Source: a virus
Virus record (IMG/VR): IMGVR_UViG_3300037258_001214
Location: 30,376-94,375 of that record
Length of the DNA: 64,000 bases
Direction: 5' to 3' (one strand)
A program made the position numbers and the translations under genes. Numbering within the stretch: the stretch's first letter is position 1; the number at the start of each line of letters is the position of its first letter. The notes below the pieces were generated by a model that ran no database searches, was not told where the DNA came from, and was given only the letters and a program-made list of their open reading frames with translations. Below, one piece after another: positions 15,569 through 22,727 of this stretch.

Positions 15569-16890
15569 TGCTGGCCGCGCTGCAGGCCAAGGCACTCGAC
15601 GCGGTGCCGCTGTGCACGCACCGGTTCAACATCTTCGAGGGCAGCGTCCGGTCGTCGAAGACGGTGACGTCGCTGCTGCCGTGGCTGGATTTCGTGCGGC
15701 ACGGCCCGAAGGGGCCCCTGCTGATGGTGGGGAAGACCGGGGACACGCTGAAGCGGAACACGATCGACCCGCTGACGGAGATGCTGGGCGCGTCCCGGTG
15801 CGCGCACAACATCGGGACGCGGGAGCTGAAGCTGCTCGGCCGCACGCTGTACCTGGCGTCGGCGAACGATGAGAAAGCGGCGGCGAAGATCGCGGGCCTG
15901 ACGCTGGCGGGGGCGTACGGGGATGAGCTGTCGACGTGGCCGGAGTCGTTCTTCCGGATGCTCGGGTCGCGGCTGTCGCTGCCGGGCGCGAGGATGTTCG
16001 GGACGACGAACCCGGACAACCCGATGCACTGGCTGAAAGCCGGCTATCTGGACCGGGCGAAAGTGCACCTTACCCAGGCCGGTGACGTGCTGGTCTCCGC
16101 TGACCCGGACGCGCTCGACCTGGCCAGGATGTCGTTCGTCCTGGCCGACAACCCGCACCTGCCGCCCGAGTACGTCGCCGCCCTGGCCGCGGAGTACACG
16201 GGCCTGTGGCACCGCAGGTACATCCTCGGCGAGTGGGTGATCGCCGAGGGCGCGGTGTATGACATGTTCGACCTGGCCCGGCATGTCGTCGGCGACTGCC
16301 CGGTGATCAAGCGGTGGATCTGCTGCTCGGTGGACTACGGGACGACGAACCCGTTCCATGCGCTGCTGATCGGCCTCGGCGTCGACAAGCGCTTGTACGT
16401 GGTCGCGGAGTGGCGGTGGGATTCGCGGAAGCGGCGCCAGCAGCTCAGCGACGCCCAGTACTCGGCGAAGCTCCGCGAGTGGCTGGCCAGCGTCCGGTAC
16501 CCGGGTTCGATGCTGCACGGGGTGACACCGGAGCGGATCATCGTGGACCCCTCGGCGGCGTCGTTCCGGGTGCAGCTGTTCCAGGACCGGATGCAGTCCA
16601 TGATGGCCGAGAACGAGGTGCTGGACGGGATCCGGCTGGTGTCGTCGCTGCTGTCGACGGGGCGGCTGCTGATCCACGAGTCGTGCACGGACCTCATCGG
16701 CGAGCTGCAGTCCTACAGCTGGGATGAGAAGGCGGCGGCTAAGGGGGAGGATGTGCCGATCAAGAAGAATGACCACGGCGTGGACGCTCTGCGCTATGGC
16801 ATTTACACGCCGCGCAGCGTGTGGCGGAACCTGATCATCCCGTCCGAGGCGCCCCCGAACTACCAGGATCATTTCGGGGTGCCGCTGTAG
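15568..16890 (+). CDS. terL: Terminase large subunit (PBSX/Terminase_3 type)
   Basis: A 440-residue DNA-packaging motor. The ATPase has a Walker A-like 'EGSVRSSKT' (24-32), Walker B 'LAGAYGDELS' (D119, E120) and coupling motif 'TTNPD'. The RNase H-like nuclease has 'SVDYGT' (D256), 'RIIVDPSAASF' and 'KNDHGVDALRYG' (D402, D406). It would translocate DNA into proheads and cut concatemers. ATG 15568 overlaps the small subunit stop. Length and motifs are intact. Confidence 0.93.
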   Translation: MLAALQAKALDAVPLCTHRFNIFEGSVRSSKTVTSLLPWLDFVRHGPKGPLLMVGKTGDTLKRNTIDPLTEMLGASRCAHNIGTRELKLLGRTLYLASANDEKAAAKIAGLTLAGAYGDELSTWPESFFRMLGSRLSLPGARMFGTTNPDNPMHWLKAGYLDRAKVHLTQAGDVLVSADPDALDLARMSFVLADNPHLPPEYVAALAAEYTGLWHRRYILGEWVIAEGAVYDMFDLARHVVGDCPVIKRWICCSVDYGTTNPFHALLIGLGVDKRLYVVAEWRWDSRKRRQQLSDAQYSAKLREWLASVRYPGSMLHGVTPERIIVDPSAASFRVQLFQDRMQSMMAENEVLDGIRLVSSLLSTGRLLIHESCTDLIGELQSYSWDEKAAAKGEDVPIKKNDHGVDALRYGIYTPRSVWRNLIIPSEAPPNYQDHFGVPL

Positions 16891-16906
16891 CGAGCGGCTT
16901 GACGGG

Positions 16907-16940
16907 TGGTAGCACAACCGGCTAGGGTGGTACTACCACC
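16907..16940. promoter_or_regulatory. Operator repeats GGTAGYACMACC before the RHH operon
   Basis: A half-site GGTAGCACAACC (16907-16918) is followed by the perfect 15-bp palindrome GGTGGTACTACCACC (16926-16940), just upstream of the SD of the 16957 gene. Two more GGTAGCACCACC copies lie inside the downstream RHH gene (17404 and 17429). They are likely binding sites for that RHH protein. Confidence 0.6.
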
Positions 16941-16956
16941 TAGAGGGGAGCCCGAG

Positions 16957-17268
16957 ATGCACCGCATAGCAGTCAAGATGCCAGCGGCGGCCGACCACGC
17001 CCCGCTGTCCGTGCTGAACCGGACCGGACGGGGCATCCGCACCACGATCGTCTGCTCGTGCGAGTGGATGCCGGCCAAGGCGCCCGCCGCCGCGTCCACG
17101 ATGAACAACTCGCACATGGCGCACCGCCGCAAGCAGGGAATGCCCCGTGCGGACTACTCGGCCACCGTGTTCGGCGAAGGCCCGTGGATGGGCCTGACGT
17201 GGGATGAGTGGCACGACGCGCACGGCGACGAGAACGTGGACCCCTACACCGGGATGTCCCGTGCCTAA
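16957..17268 (+). CDS. Hypothetical protein
   Basis: A 103-residue protein, not recognised: 'GIRTTIVCSCEWMPAKAPAAASTMNNSHMAHRR' (key parts: C-x-C, His cluster) suggests a metal-binding site, and it ends with an acidic 'DEWHDAHGDENVDPY' region. The start is set by GAGGGGAG, 7 nt upstream. It is the first gene of an operon with an RHH protein, with which it overlaps by 8 nt. Confidence 0.6.
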   Translation: MHRIAVKMPAAADHAPLSVLNRTGRGIRTTIVCSCEWMPAKAPAAASTMNNSHMAHRRKQGMPRADYSATVFGEGPWMGLTWDEWHDAHGDENVDPYTGMSRA

Positions 17269-17506
17269 CCAGCATGCCACCAAGCCCAGGGCCGTCCGGT
17301 TGCCGGGCGGCCTTGAGGCGCGCGTGAAGGCAGCTGCGGAAGCGGACGGCGGGACCGTCAACGCCTTCATCGTCGCCGCGATCGAGGAGAAGCTGGAGCG
17401 GCGCGGTAGCACCACCCCGGCCGGCCGGGTAGCACCACCCGCTGTCACCTTCACTGCGCCGCTCGACAGCCCGGATGCCCGTCGCCGGACGGGAGGAACC
17501 AGGTGA
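17261..17506 (+). CDS. Ribbon-helix-helix (Arc/MetJ-type) DNA-binding protein
   Basis: An 81-residue protein. 'RAVRLPGGLEARVKAAAEADGGTVNAFIVAAIEEKLERR' (residues about 10-48) is a canonical RHH fold: beta strand, helix, turn, helix. The C-terminus is Pro/Thr-rich. RHH dimers bind short palindromes, and repeats of GGTAGCACCACC lie both upstream of the operon and within this gene, suggesting autoregulation. GTG 17261 overlaps the upstream gene. Confidence 0.75.
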   Translation: MPNQHATKPRAVRLPGGLEARVKAAAEADGGTVNAFIVAAIEEKLERRGSTTPAGRVAPPAVTFTAPLDSPDARRRTGGTR

Positions 17507-17848
17507 GCCCGTTCCGCAGTCGCCAGCAGCCGCCTCCGCGGCGGCAGCCGCATCCCGACGCGCGCATTGAGGCCGAGTTCCAGCGGATCATCTCGCTGCG
17601 GAAGGCCGTTGCCCGCAAAGAGGGACTCGCCGCGAAGGACCACGAGCAGATCACCGCCATGCGAGAGCAACTCGCGCAGCACCCGACATGGGACCGGGCT
17701 CCGAAGCTGGCGGCAGCAGGTCGATGCGCTCCTGGACGAAGTGGAGGAACTGGACGGCGACGTCACGAAGCTCCACGACGAGATCGCCGCGCGGATCGGC
17801 AAGATTGATGACGCCGACCTGGCGTGGCTGGAAAGCGGTCAGCCATGA
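17503..17848 (+). CDS. Coiled-coil protein, apparently frameshifted
   Basis: Two overlapping frames together make a sensible 110-115-residue helical protein. The first (GTG 17503) gives 'ARIEAEFQRIISLRKAVARKEGLAAKDHEQITAMREQLAQ', ending 'WDRAPKL'. The second continues 'WRQQVDALLDEVEELDGDVTKLHDEI' and stops at 17848. The break is near 17706-17712, where CTGGCGG would need 2 more bases or 1 fewer. Past that point the first frame turns Arg/Gly-rich and looks non-coding. It could be decay, sequencing error or recoding. The end overlaps the next gene (ATGA). Confidence 0.5.
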
Positions 17849-18048
17849 TCCCCGCCGAGCTGGACCAGATCCGGGACCGCCTCCGTCCGCACGGCCCGCA
17901 CGTCTGCGATGACCGCTGCACCTGCCCGGTTCACGGCACGCCGCTGATCTACTGGCCAGCGGGGGACGATCACGCCTGCCGGGACATCACCTGCAAGTAC
18001 GGACACGGTGGCGCGCTAGCGCCTGCAGCGGAACCTCCCGCCTCGTAA
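17845..18048 (+). CDS. Small Cys-rich protein
   Basis: A 67-residue protein with a short helix ('ELDQIRDRLR') followed by 'HVCDDRCTCPVHG' and 'HACRDITCKYGH', a probable zinc-binding site. ATG overlaps the previous stop (ATGA). Function unknown. Confidence 0.6.
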   Translation: MIPAELDQIRDRLRPHGPHVCDDRCTCPVHGTPLIYWPAGDDHACRDITCKYGHGGALAPAAEPPAS

Positions 18049-18053
18049 GCTAC
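18038..18053 (+). repeat. 16-bp direct repeat with promoter-like TAAGCTAC, copy 1
   Basis: CCGCCTCGTAAGCTAC spans the 3' end and stop codon of the 17845 gene and recurs exactly at 18353-18368. The next gene starts 5 nt downstream (ATG 18058) without an SD, so a leaderless transcript from this motif is possible. Confidence 0.55.
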
Positions 18054-18057
18054 AGCT

Positions 18058-18363
18058 ATGGCCGAACCGCGCGAGCTCATCATCACCGACGACGGGGAAG
18101 CGCTCTTCTCCGGCCATGTCGGCATGCGCGTCCAACTGCCAGCCCAGCAGCTCCGGTGCTCTCCTGACCTCGCCGCCGCGATCCGCGAGCTGGACGCCGC
18201 CGCCGAGCCGGGCCGGCCCTCTCCGTCGCTGCTGATCTTCGGTGCCAGCGAGATCATCGCGGACGAGTCGGTGCTGTCCGGCGACTGGCACCTGGAGCAG
18301 GCCGGCCGCGTGATCCAGACCGGACACCTGGATGCAGCCTCGCTAGACTCGGCCGCCTCGTAA
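18058..18363 (+). CDS. Hypothetical protein, possibly leaderless
   Basis: A 101-residue protein with a beta-rich N-terminus ('RELIITDDGEALFSGHVGMRVQLP') and a central helix; not recognised. There is no ribosome-binding site before ATG 18058. Instead a TAAGCT motif lies 6-11 nt upstream, fitting leaderless transcription, which is common in actinobacteria. Confidence 0.55.
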   Translation: MAEPRELIITDDGEALFSGHVGMRVQLPAQQLRCSPDLAAAIRELDAAAEPGRPSPSLLIFGASEIIADESVLSGDWHLEQAGRVIQTGHLDAASLDSAAS

Positions 18364-18371
18364 GCTACGAT
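18353..18371 (+). promoter_or_regulatory. 16-bp repeat copy 2, with TACGAT -10-like motif
   Basis: Second copy of CCGCCTCGTAAGCTAC, continuing into GAT so that GCTACGAT is formed (TACGAT at 18366-18371). Similar GCTACGAT or TATACGAT motifs precede leaders J and D. Proposed late -10 element; no convincing -35. Confidence 0.45.
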
Positions 18372-18402
18372 TCACCCAGGACGCCTCAGCCGCGTCCGTC
18401 CC

Positions 18403-18437
18403 GCGCTGCAACAGCGCTCAGATGATCCCGCAACGGG
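18403..18437 (+). promoter_or_regulatory. Tandem-hairpin leader, site C (before portal operon)
   Basis: GCGCTG-CAA-CAGCGC (18403-18417, perfect 6-bp stem), 9 nt, then CCCG-CAA-CGGG (18427-18437). CAGGAG of the next gene follows 12 nt later. The first stem differs in sequence from other copies but keeps pairing. Confidence 0.7.
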
Positions 18438-18464
18438 TGCAAGCCTCACAGGAGATTGCGCCCC

Positions 18465-18737
18465 GTGCCGGAAACCTTGCCCGCGCCGCCTGATAACAGG
18501 CCGTACGTGCCGATGCACGAGCCCGGGCATGAGATCCGCACGCTATCCCTCGACGGCACCCGCAAGCACCGGTGGAAGCAGGTCGGCTGGCAGGGCCAGA
18601 CCGGCGCCATCTACGGCCTCGGCGAGAAGCCGCAGCTGCACGAGCCGGGATCGTTCTCGCCGCTCTACGTGATGGTCGATTCTGACTACGTAGAGCTTCC
18701 CTCTGAGCTTTCGAGGGGAGGTGATGCAGCGGAATGA
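18465..18737 (+). CDS. Hypothetical protein before portal
   Basis: A 90-residue protein with 'HEIRTLSLDGTRKHRWKQVGWQGQTGAIYGL' in the middle, suggesting a small beta-rich domain. GTG 18465 is chosen because CAGGAG is 10 nt upstream; the in-frame TTG 18456 is too close to it. Overlaps the portal start by ATGA. Function not known. Confidence 0.6.
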   Translation: MPETLPAPPDNRPYVPMHEPGHEIRTLSLDGTRKHRWKQVGWQGQTGAIYGLGEKPQLHEPGSFSPLYVMVDSDYVELPSELSRGGDAAE

Positions 18738-20550
18738 GTATGCCTTTCGTCCAGCCGTCAGCCATGCCGACCGGCTCCGCCACGCTCGGAGCACCGATCG
18801 GCCTGTCATCGACGCAGCCCATCGACGACCGCCAGATGTCCATGCTTCCCGTGGGCAGCCAGCCATGGCCGCCACCGCAATACGATCCGGTCAGCTACCA
18901 GCACCGGATCTGGAATGCGTGGTGGACCGGGGACCGCCAGATGCTGGCATGGGTTTATTACAACCTCGGAGCCAATTCGCCCTACGGTCGCGCTTTCTTT
19001 GCCACTACCGGTGAAAAGGGAATGCCGATGCCGCGCCCTGGCCAGTACAGGGGCGGCTTGCTGGGCAGTATTGAATACTCGTTCTGGTTAAGTGAGGCGA
19101 GCCCGTACCCCCAGGGGAGAAGCGCACCCGCCTGCACGTCCCCATCGCCGGCGACATCGCGCAGACCTCCGCGTCGCTGCTGTTCTCCTCGCCGCCCGAG
19201 CTGAAGACGACGCTCACCGGGCCGGAGGGCGTCGCGAACCAGGCGTGGCTCAATGCCCTGATCGACGACGGCTTCCACACGCGGCTCCTGGAGGGCGGCG
19301 AGATGTGCGCGGGACTCGGCGGGGTGTACCTGCGGATCGTGTGGGACACCTCGGTCAGTGACAAGCCCTGGATCCAGCCGGTCTCCGCTGATGTCGCGGT
19401 GCCGCAGTTCGCCTACGACAAGCTCCGGTCGGCGACGTTCTGGCGGGTGCTGGAGGATAACGGATCGGACGTGGTCCGGCACCTGGAGATGCACGCGCCC
19501 GGTCAGAACCAGGTCATCCACGGTGTCTACTCCGGCGGCCAGTCCGACCTCGGCGAGATCGTCCCCATGTCCGATTTCCCGGCCACTGCGCGGATCTTCG
19601 CCGACCTGCAGGGCGACACGCTGAACCTGCCCAACCTGCCGTTCGACGCGTCCACGGTCACCTACATCCCGAACCTGAAGCCCAACAGGATCTGGCGGGA
19701 CCTCGGCCCGGAGCTGTGGCCGCTGGGCCGGTCGGATTTCCAGGGCGTCGAGCCGCTGATGGACGCCCTGGACCACACCTACTCGAACTGGATGCGGGAC
19801 ATCGACCTGGCGGCCATGCGCCTCATCGTCCCGGCCGAGTACCTGGACAATATCGGGAGGGGAAAAGGGGCGGTTTTCGAGCCTGACCGCCGCGTGTTCA
19901 CGCCCCTGTCGATGCTCCACGACGGAGGCGGCGCGCCGTCGATCACCGCCAACCAGTTCGCGATCCGCTGGCGGGAACATTCCGAGACCTGCCAGGACCT
20001 GGCCAACCGCATCGTCCAGGAAGCCGGGTACAGCGCTCAGTCCTTCGGCGACTACCAGGGCAACGCCCCGACCGCGACGGAGATCGAGGCCCGGGAGCGC
20101 ACCAGCCTGATGACCCGGAAGAAGAAGATCCTGTACTGGCGGCCGTCGCTCCAGGACGCCATCTACTCGCTGATGTGCGTGGCCAGGCTGTACTTCGGCG
20201 CGTCCGCGATCACGCCGGAACGGCCGGATATCAACTTCCCCGCCGTGGCGCTCCCCGACGAGCAGGCCCTGGCGCAGACCGTGGCCACGCTGGCAGGCGC
20301 CGAGGCTGCGTCGAAGGCCACCTTGGTCGCGATGGCGCACCCGGAGTGGACGAAAGAAGAAGTCAACGCGGAGGTCCAGCAGATCCGCGCTGAGATCGGC
20401 ACCGAGCTGGCCGCGCACGCGAAGATCGCGCTGGCCCAGCCGCCGGGGACGTCGATCCAGGAGATGGAGGCGGGGCTGGAGCAGATGGCCCCGGTCACCG
20501 ACGACACGGGTGCAGATGAGGGTACCGGCGACCAGGAAGGCGGTTCGTGA
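18734..20550 (+). CDS. Phage portal protein, reading frame interrupted near 19088-19095
   Basis: The portal vertex protein is split over two frames. The first (ATG 18734, SD GGAGGTG) encodes 'RIWNAWWTGDRQMLAWVYYNLG' to 'GSIEYSFW'. The second continues 'GEPVPPGEKRTRLHVPIAGDIAQTSASLLF', a typical portal segment, and ends at 20550 with 'ATEIEARERTSLMTRKKKILYW' and a helical C-terminus. Between 'FW' and 'GEP' there are 8 extra bases, TTAAGTGA, which introduce an in-frame stop. Total length would be about 600 residues, plausible for a siphophage portal. The 18950-19093 stretch is markedly more AT-rich than its surroundings. Function requires a corrected sequence or recoding. Confidence 0.85.
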
Positions 20551-20930
20551 TGGCAGATCACTATGACCCGGCGCAGGCGCGGGACAATCGCGGCGAGTGG
20601 ACCAGCGGCGCGGGCGCGGTGGCGAGGAACGTCACCGGGAGGGGCGGCGGCCGGAAGGCGGCAGGCCCCCCGAAGGTGAAGAACCCCGGCGGCCGGAACA
20701 TGTACGCGCGGGACGACACCCCCGAGTACCAGAAGCGCGAGGGCACCAAGCCGAACATCCACGTTCCGGAGCCGGCTCCGGCGTCGGCGCGGCGCGCCCC
20801 GGCGGGCAGCAGGACGGCCAAGCCCGCTAAGCCGGCCCGCCCGGCCCGGCCGCCGAAGGCCAGGTTCGCCTCGCACGGCACCGGCGCCGCGTCGCAGTCC
20901 GGCGGTCCCGGGCCGGTCATCCCGAAGTGA
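20550..20930 (+). CDS. Hypothetical basic protein downstream of portal
   Basis: A 126-residue low-complexity basic protein starting 'MADHYDPAQARDNRGEWTSGAG'. The 'DPAQ.RD.RGEWT' motif recurs in capsid-region proteins of actinophages. Pro/Ala/Lys-rich tail. Start overlaps the portal stop (TGATG). Possibly a capsid-associated protein; unproven. Confidence 0.6.
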   Translation: MADHYDPAQARDNRGEWTSGAGAVARNVTGRGGGRKAAGPPKVKNPGGRNMYARDDTPEYQKREGTKPNIHVPEPAPASARRAPAGSRTAKPAKPARPARPPKARFASHGTGAASQSGGPGPVIPK

Positions 20931-20937
20931 GGCCGCC

Positions 20938-21246
20938 ATGGGCACGCTGAACGGCAAGCAGCGCAAGGCGCTCCCGAGGGACAGCTTCGCGCTCCCGGGC
21001 GGCGGCCCGGCGGGCGCGGACGCCTACCCGCTGGCCGGGCCGGACGGCCGGCCGTCGCAGGCGCACGCCGTGGCTGCGCTGGCCCGGGTCGCGAAGAACG
21101 GCACCCCGGCGGAGAAGCGCGAGGTACGCGCCGCGGTGCGGAAGAAGTTCCCGGGCCTGCCGAGCTCGCAGGGCAACGGCGGCAGCCAGGCGGCCGCGCA
21201 CAACCAGCGGGTGGACCGGCGGGCCGGGAAGAGCAGGGCCTCGTGA
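20938..21246 (+). CDS. Small helical protein, capsid region
   Basis: A 102-residue protein with 'FALPGG...YPLAGPDGRPSQAHAVAALARVAKNGTPAEKREVRAAVRKKFP', a motif seen in small actinobacterial proteins of the DUF6582 type (from memory). Basic Gln/Asn-rich tail. Overlaps the next gene (GTGA). Function unknown. Confidence 0.6.
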   Translation: MGTLNGKQRKALPRDSFALPGGGPAGADAYPLAGPDGRPSQAHAVAALARVAKNGTPAEKREVRAAVRKKFPGLPSSQGNGGSQAAAHNQRVDRRAGKSRAS

Positions 21247-21524
21247 GCGTCCTCGGCAGGCCCGCGAGCCAGCCTGACAAGCCCGCGACGAAGACCGCCT
21301 CGTCGCCGTCGTCCTACCGGATCGTCGAGGAGGGCCGCAGGTACTGGAGCGACCGCCCGACGAGCACGGGCAAGACCGCCGGGATCGCGTTCGGGACACC
21401 GGGCTCGTTCACGGAGTGCGTTGACCGCACGACCCCGCACCTCGGCGGGGGCGCCAAGGGTTACTGCGCTGAGCGCTACCACGATGCCACGGGCACGTGG
21501 CCGGGCCGGCATGGAGGCAAGTGA
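21243..21524 (+). CDS. Hypothetical protein
   Basis: A 93-residue protein with 'YRIVEEGRRYWSDRPTS' and 'FTECVDRTTPHLGGGAKGYCAERYH'. The two cysteines may be structural. Not recognised. GTG start overlaps the previous stop and the last base is shared with the next ATG (TGATG). Confidence 0.55.
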   Translation: MSVLGRPASQPDKPATKTASSPSSYRIVEEGRRYWSDRPTSTGKTAGIAFGTPGSFTECVDRTTPHLGGGAKGYCAERYHDATGTWPGRHGGK

Positions 21525-21724
21525 TGGCACCGAAGGCACCCAGGCCCAGGAAGGCGCCGAAGGGCAAGAAGGGCGCAGCGAAGCCCGCGGCGTCCTCATC
21601 GGCTCCGCCGCAGTCGGCACCGGCCGACGCGAAGGCCAACGGGTGGAAGCCGCCGTTCCCCGGTGCTAAGCCCCCGTTCAAGGAGCCCGCGGCGAATCCG
21701 GGCAAGAAGGACAGGGGCAAGTGA
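21524..21724 (+). CDS. Small Lys/Pro/Ala-rich protein
   Basis: A 66-residue, highly basic, low-complexity protein (many Lys, Pro and Ala). It may bind nucleic acid or be a structural filler. Coupled on both sides (TGATG and GTGA). Function unknown. Confidence 0.5.
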   Translation: MAPKAPRPRKAPKGKKGAAKPAASSSAPPQSAPADAKANGWKPPFPGAKPPFKEPAANPGKKDRGK

Positions 21725-21996
21725 CGGCCACGCTCACGCACACTTTCACGCAGACCCACAACGTCATCAAGCTGGCGAACCCGTTCCTTGCGTGCGGGAC
21801 GTGCGGGAAGTGCGTCGAGGCGCGCCACGATGACCGCTGCGGCTGTGATGATGAGGGCCCGCTTCTCCTGTTCCCGTGCTGCCACCGCGGCGAGTACCGG
21901 GACCTGTGCCCATCGTGGAGTCCGGTCGACGGCTGCACCTGCCTGAAGGTCCTCGGCCACGTCCCGCACCCCGCCGAACTGCCGAGGGGCGCGTGA
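21721..21996 (+). CDS. Cys-rich protein
   Basis: A 91-residue protein with ten cysteines: 'ACGTCGKCVEARHDDRCGCDD', 'FPCCHRG', 'DLCPSW' and 'GCTC', indicating zinc binding. Not assigned. GTG start overlaps the previous stop. Confidence 0.6.
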   Translation: MTATLTHTFTQTHNVIKLANPFLACGTCGKCVEARHDDRCGCDDEGPLLLFPCCHRGEYRDLCPSWSPVDGCTCLKVLGHVPHPAELPRGA

Positions 21997-22220
21997 TGGC
22001 CGACCGCGTAACCATCGTCCTCGCCAGCGACGACGCCGCCGAGACCCGCGACTGCTCGTTCACCGTCGATGACTACGACAAGCGCACGGACCCGGACGTC
22101 TACGGAGATCTGGACGCCTACCTCGACCAGCGTGCCTACCCGAAGCTGCGCGCCGAGTGGCGTCCCGACTTCCACGAGGTCTCGCGGCATGTCGAGCGCG
22201 GGGTGATCTCCGTTGGCTGA
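21996..22220 (+). CDS. Hypothetical small protein
   Basis: A 74-residue acidic protein: 'RVTIVLASDDAAETRDCSFTVDDYDKRTDPDVYGDL' (key part), mixed alpha/beta. Coupled to neighbours by TGATG and an 8-nt overlap. Not recognised. Confidence 0.5.
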   Translation: MADRVTIVLASDDAAETRDCSFTVDDYDKRTDPDVYGDLDAYLDQRAYPKLRAEWRPDFHEVSRHVERGVISVG

Positions 22221-22455
22221 CAAGGCAGTCCCGTCCCTGGGCAACACCGGGCCCCGCGACTTCTCCGCCCAGTTGCACTCCAACTTCACCGCCCCGGTAC
22301 CTCAGCCTCACATCACAGTGCACATCTACCTCTCCGATGAGGAAGCAGCGAAGGTGAGCCCGGCTGACGTATCCGCAGCGGTAGGCGAGCTGCTGGCCCG
22401 GCTCGGGGTGGATCAGGGCCAGGTCGACGTGTCCGGGCCGGAGCGTGCCGGGTGA
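22213..22455 (+). CDS. Hypothetical small protein
   Basis: An 80-residue protein. 'QPHITVHIYLSDEEAAKVSPADVSAAVGELLARLGV' predicts a strand followed by two helices. The start codon is TTG 22213, weakly supported, overlapping the upstream gene by 8 nt. Not recognised. Confidence 0.5.
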   Translation: MADKAVPSLGNTGPRDFSAQLHSNFTAPVPQPHITVHIYLSDEEAAKVSPADVSAAVGELLARLGVDQGQVDVSGPERAG

Positions 22456-22727
22456 AGCCGAGCGCAGGCGTGATGAAGGTCGGCGCGACGGCCGCCGGCT
22501 CGCGGCCGGTCACCGTCGAGTTCGACGCCGGCGACCAGAATCCGGTGGAGATCTACGAGGCGTTCGAGCGGATGCTTGCCGCGTGGCCTGACGCCAGGGT
22601 GCCGCTCAAGCGCGGCGCGGCCAAGGGCACCGTCTGCGGCTGCGGTGCCGATCACGGCGGATGGGTGTGCAGCCACTGCACGGTGCCGGATGCAGTGGCC
22701 CGGACCCTATCGGAGCCGCAGCCGTGA
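22452..22727 (+). CDS. Hypothetical protein with C-terminal zinc knuckle
   Basis: A 91-residue protein with an alpha/beta N-terminus ('RPVTVEFDAGDQNPVEIYEAFERMLAAW') and 'VCGCGADHGGWVCSHC', a likely zinc site. It is coupled by GTGA to the AAA+ ATPase gene, so the two may act together. Confidence 0.55.
   Translation: MKPSAGVMKVGATAAGSRPVTVEFDAGDQNPVEIYEAFERMLAAWPDARVPLKRGAAKGTVCGCGADHGGWVCSHCTVPDAVARTLSEPQP

Noticed and set aside
19082-19120. Intein or classical slippery site explaining the portal break
   Set aside because: No intein blocks exist and only 8 bp are extra; the nearby TACCCCCAGGGG does not fit X XXY YYZ in the right phase.
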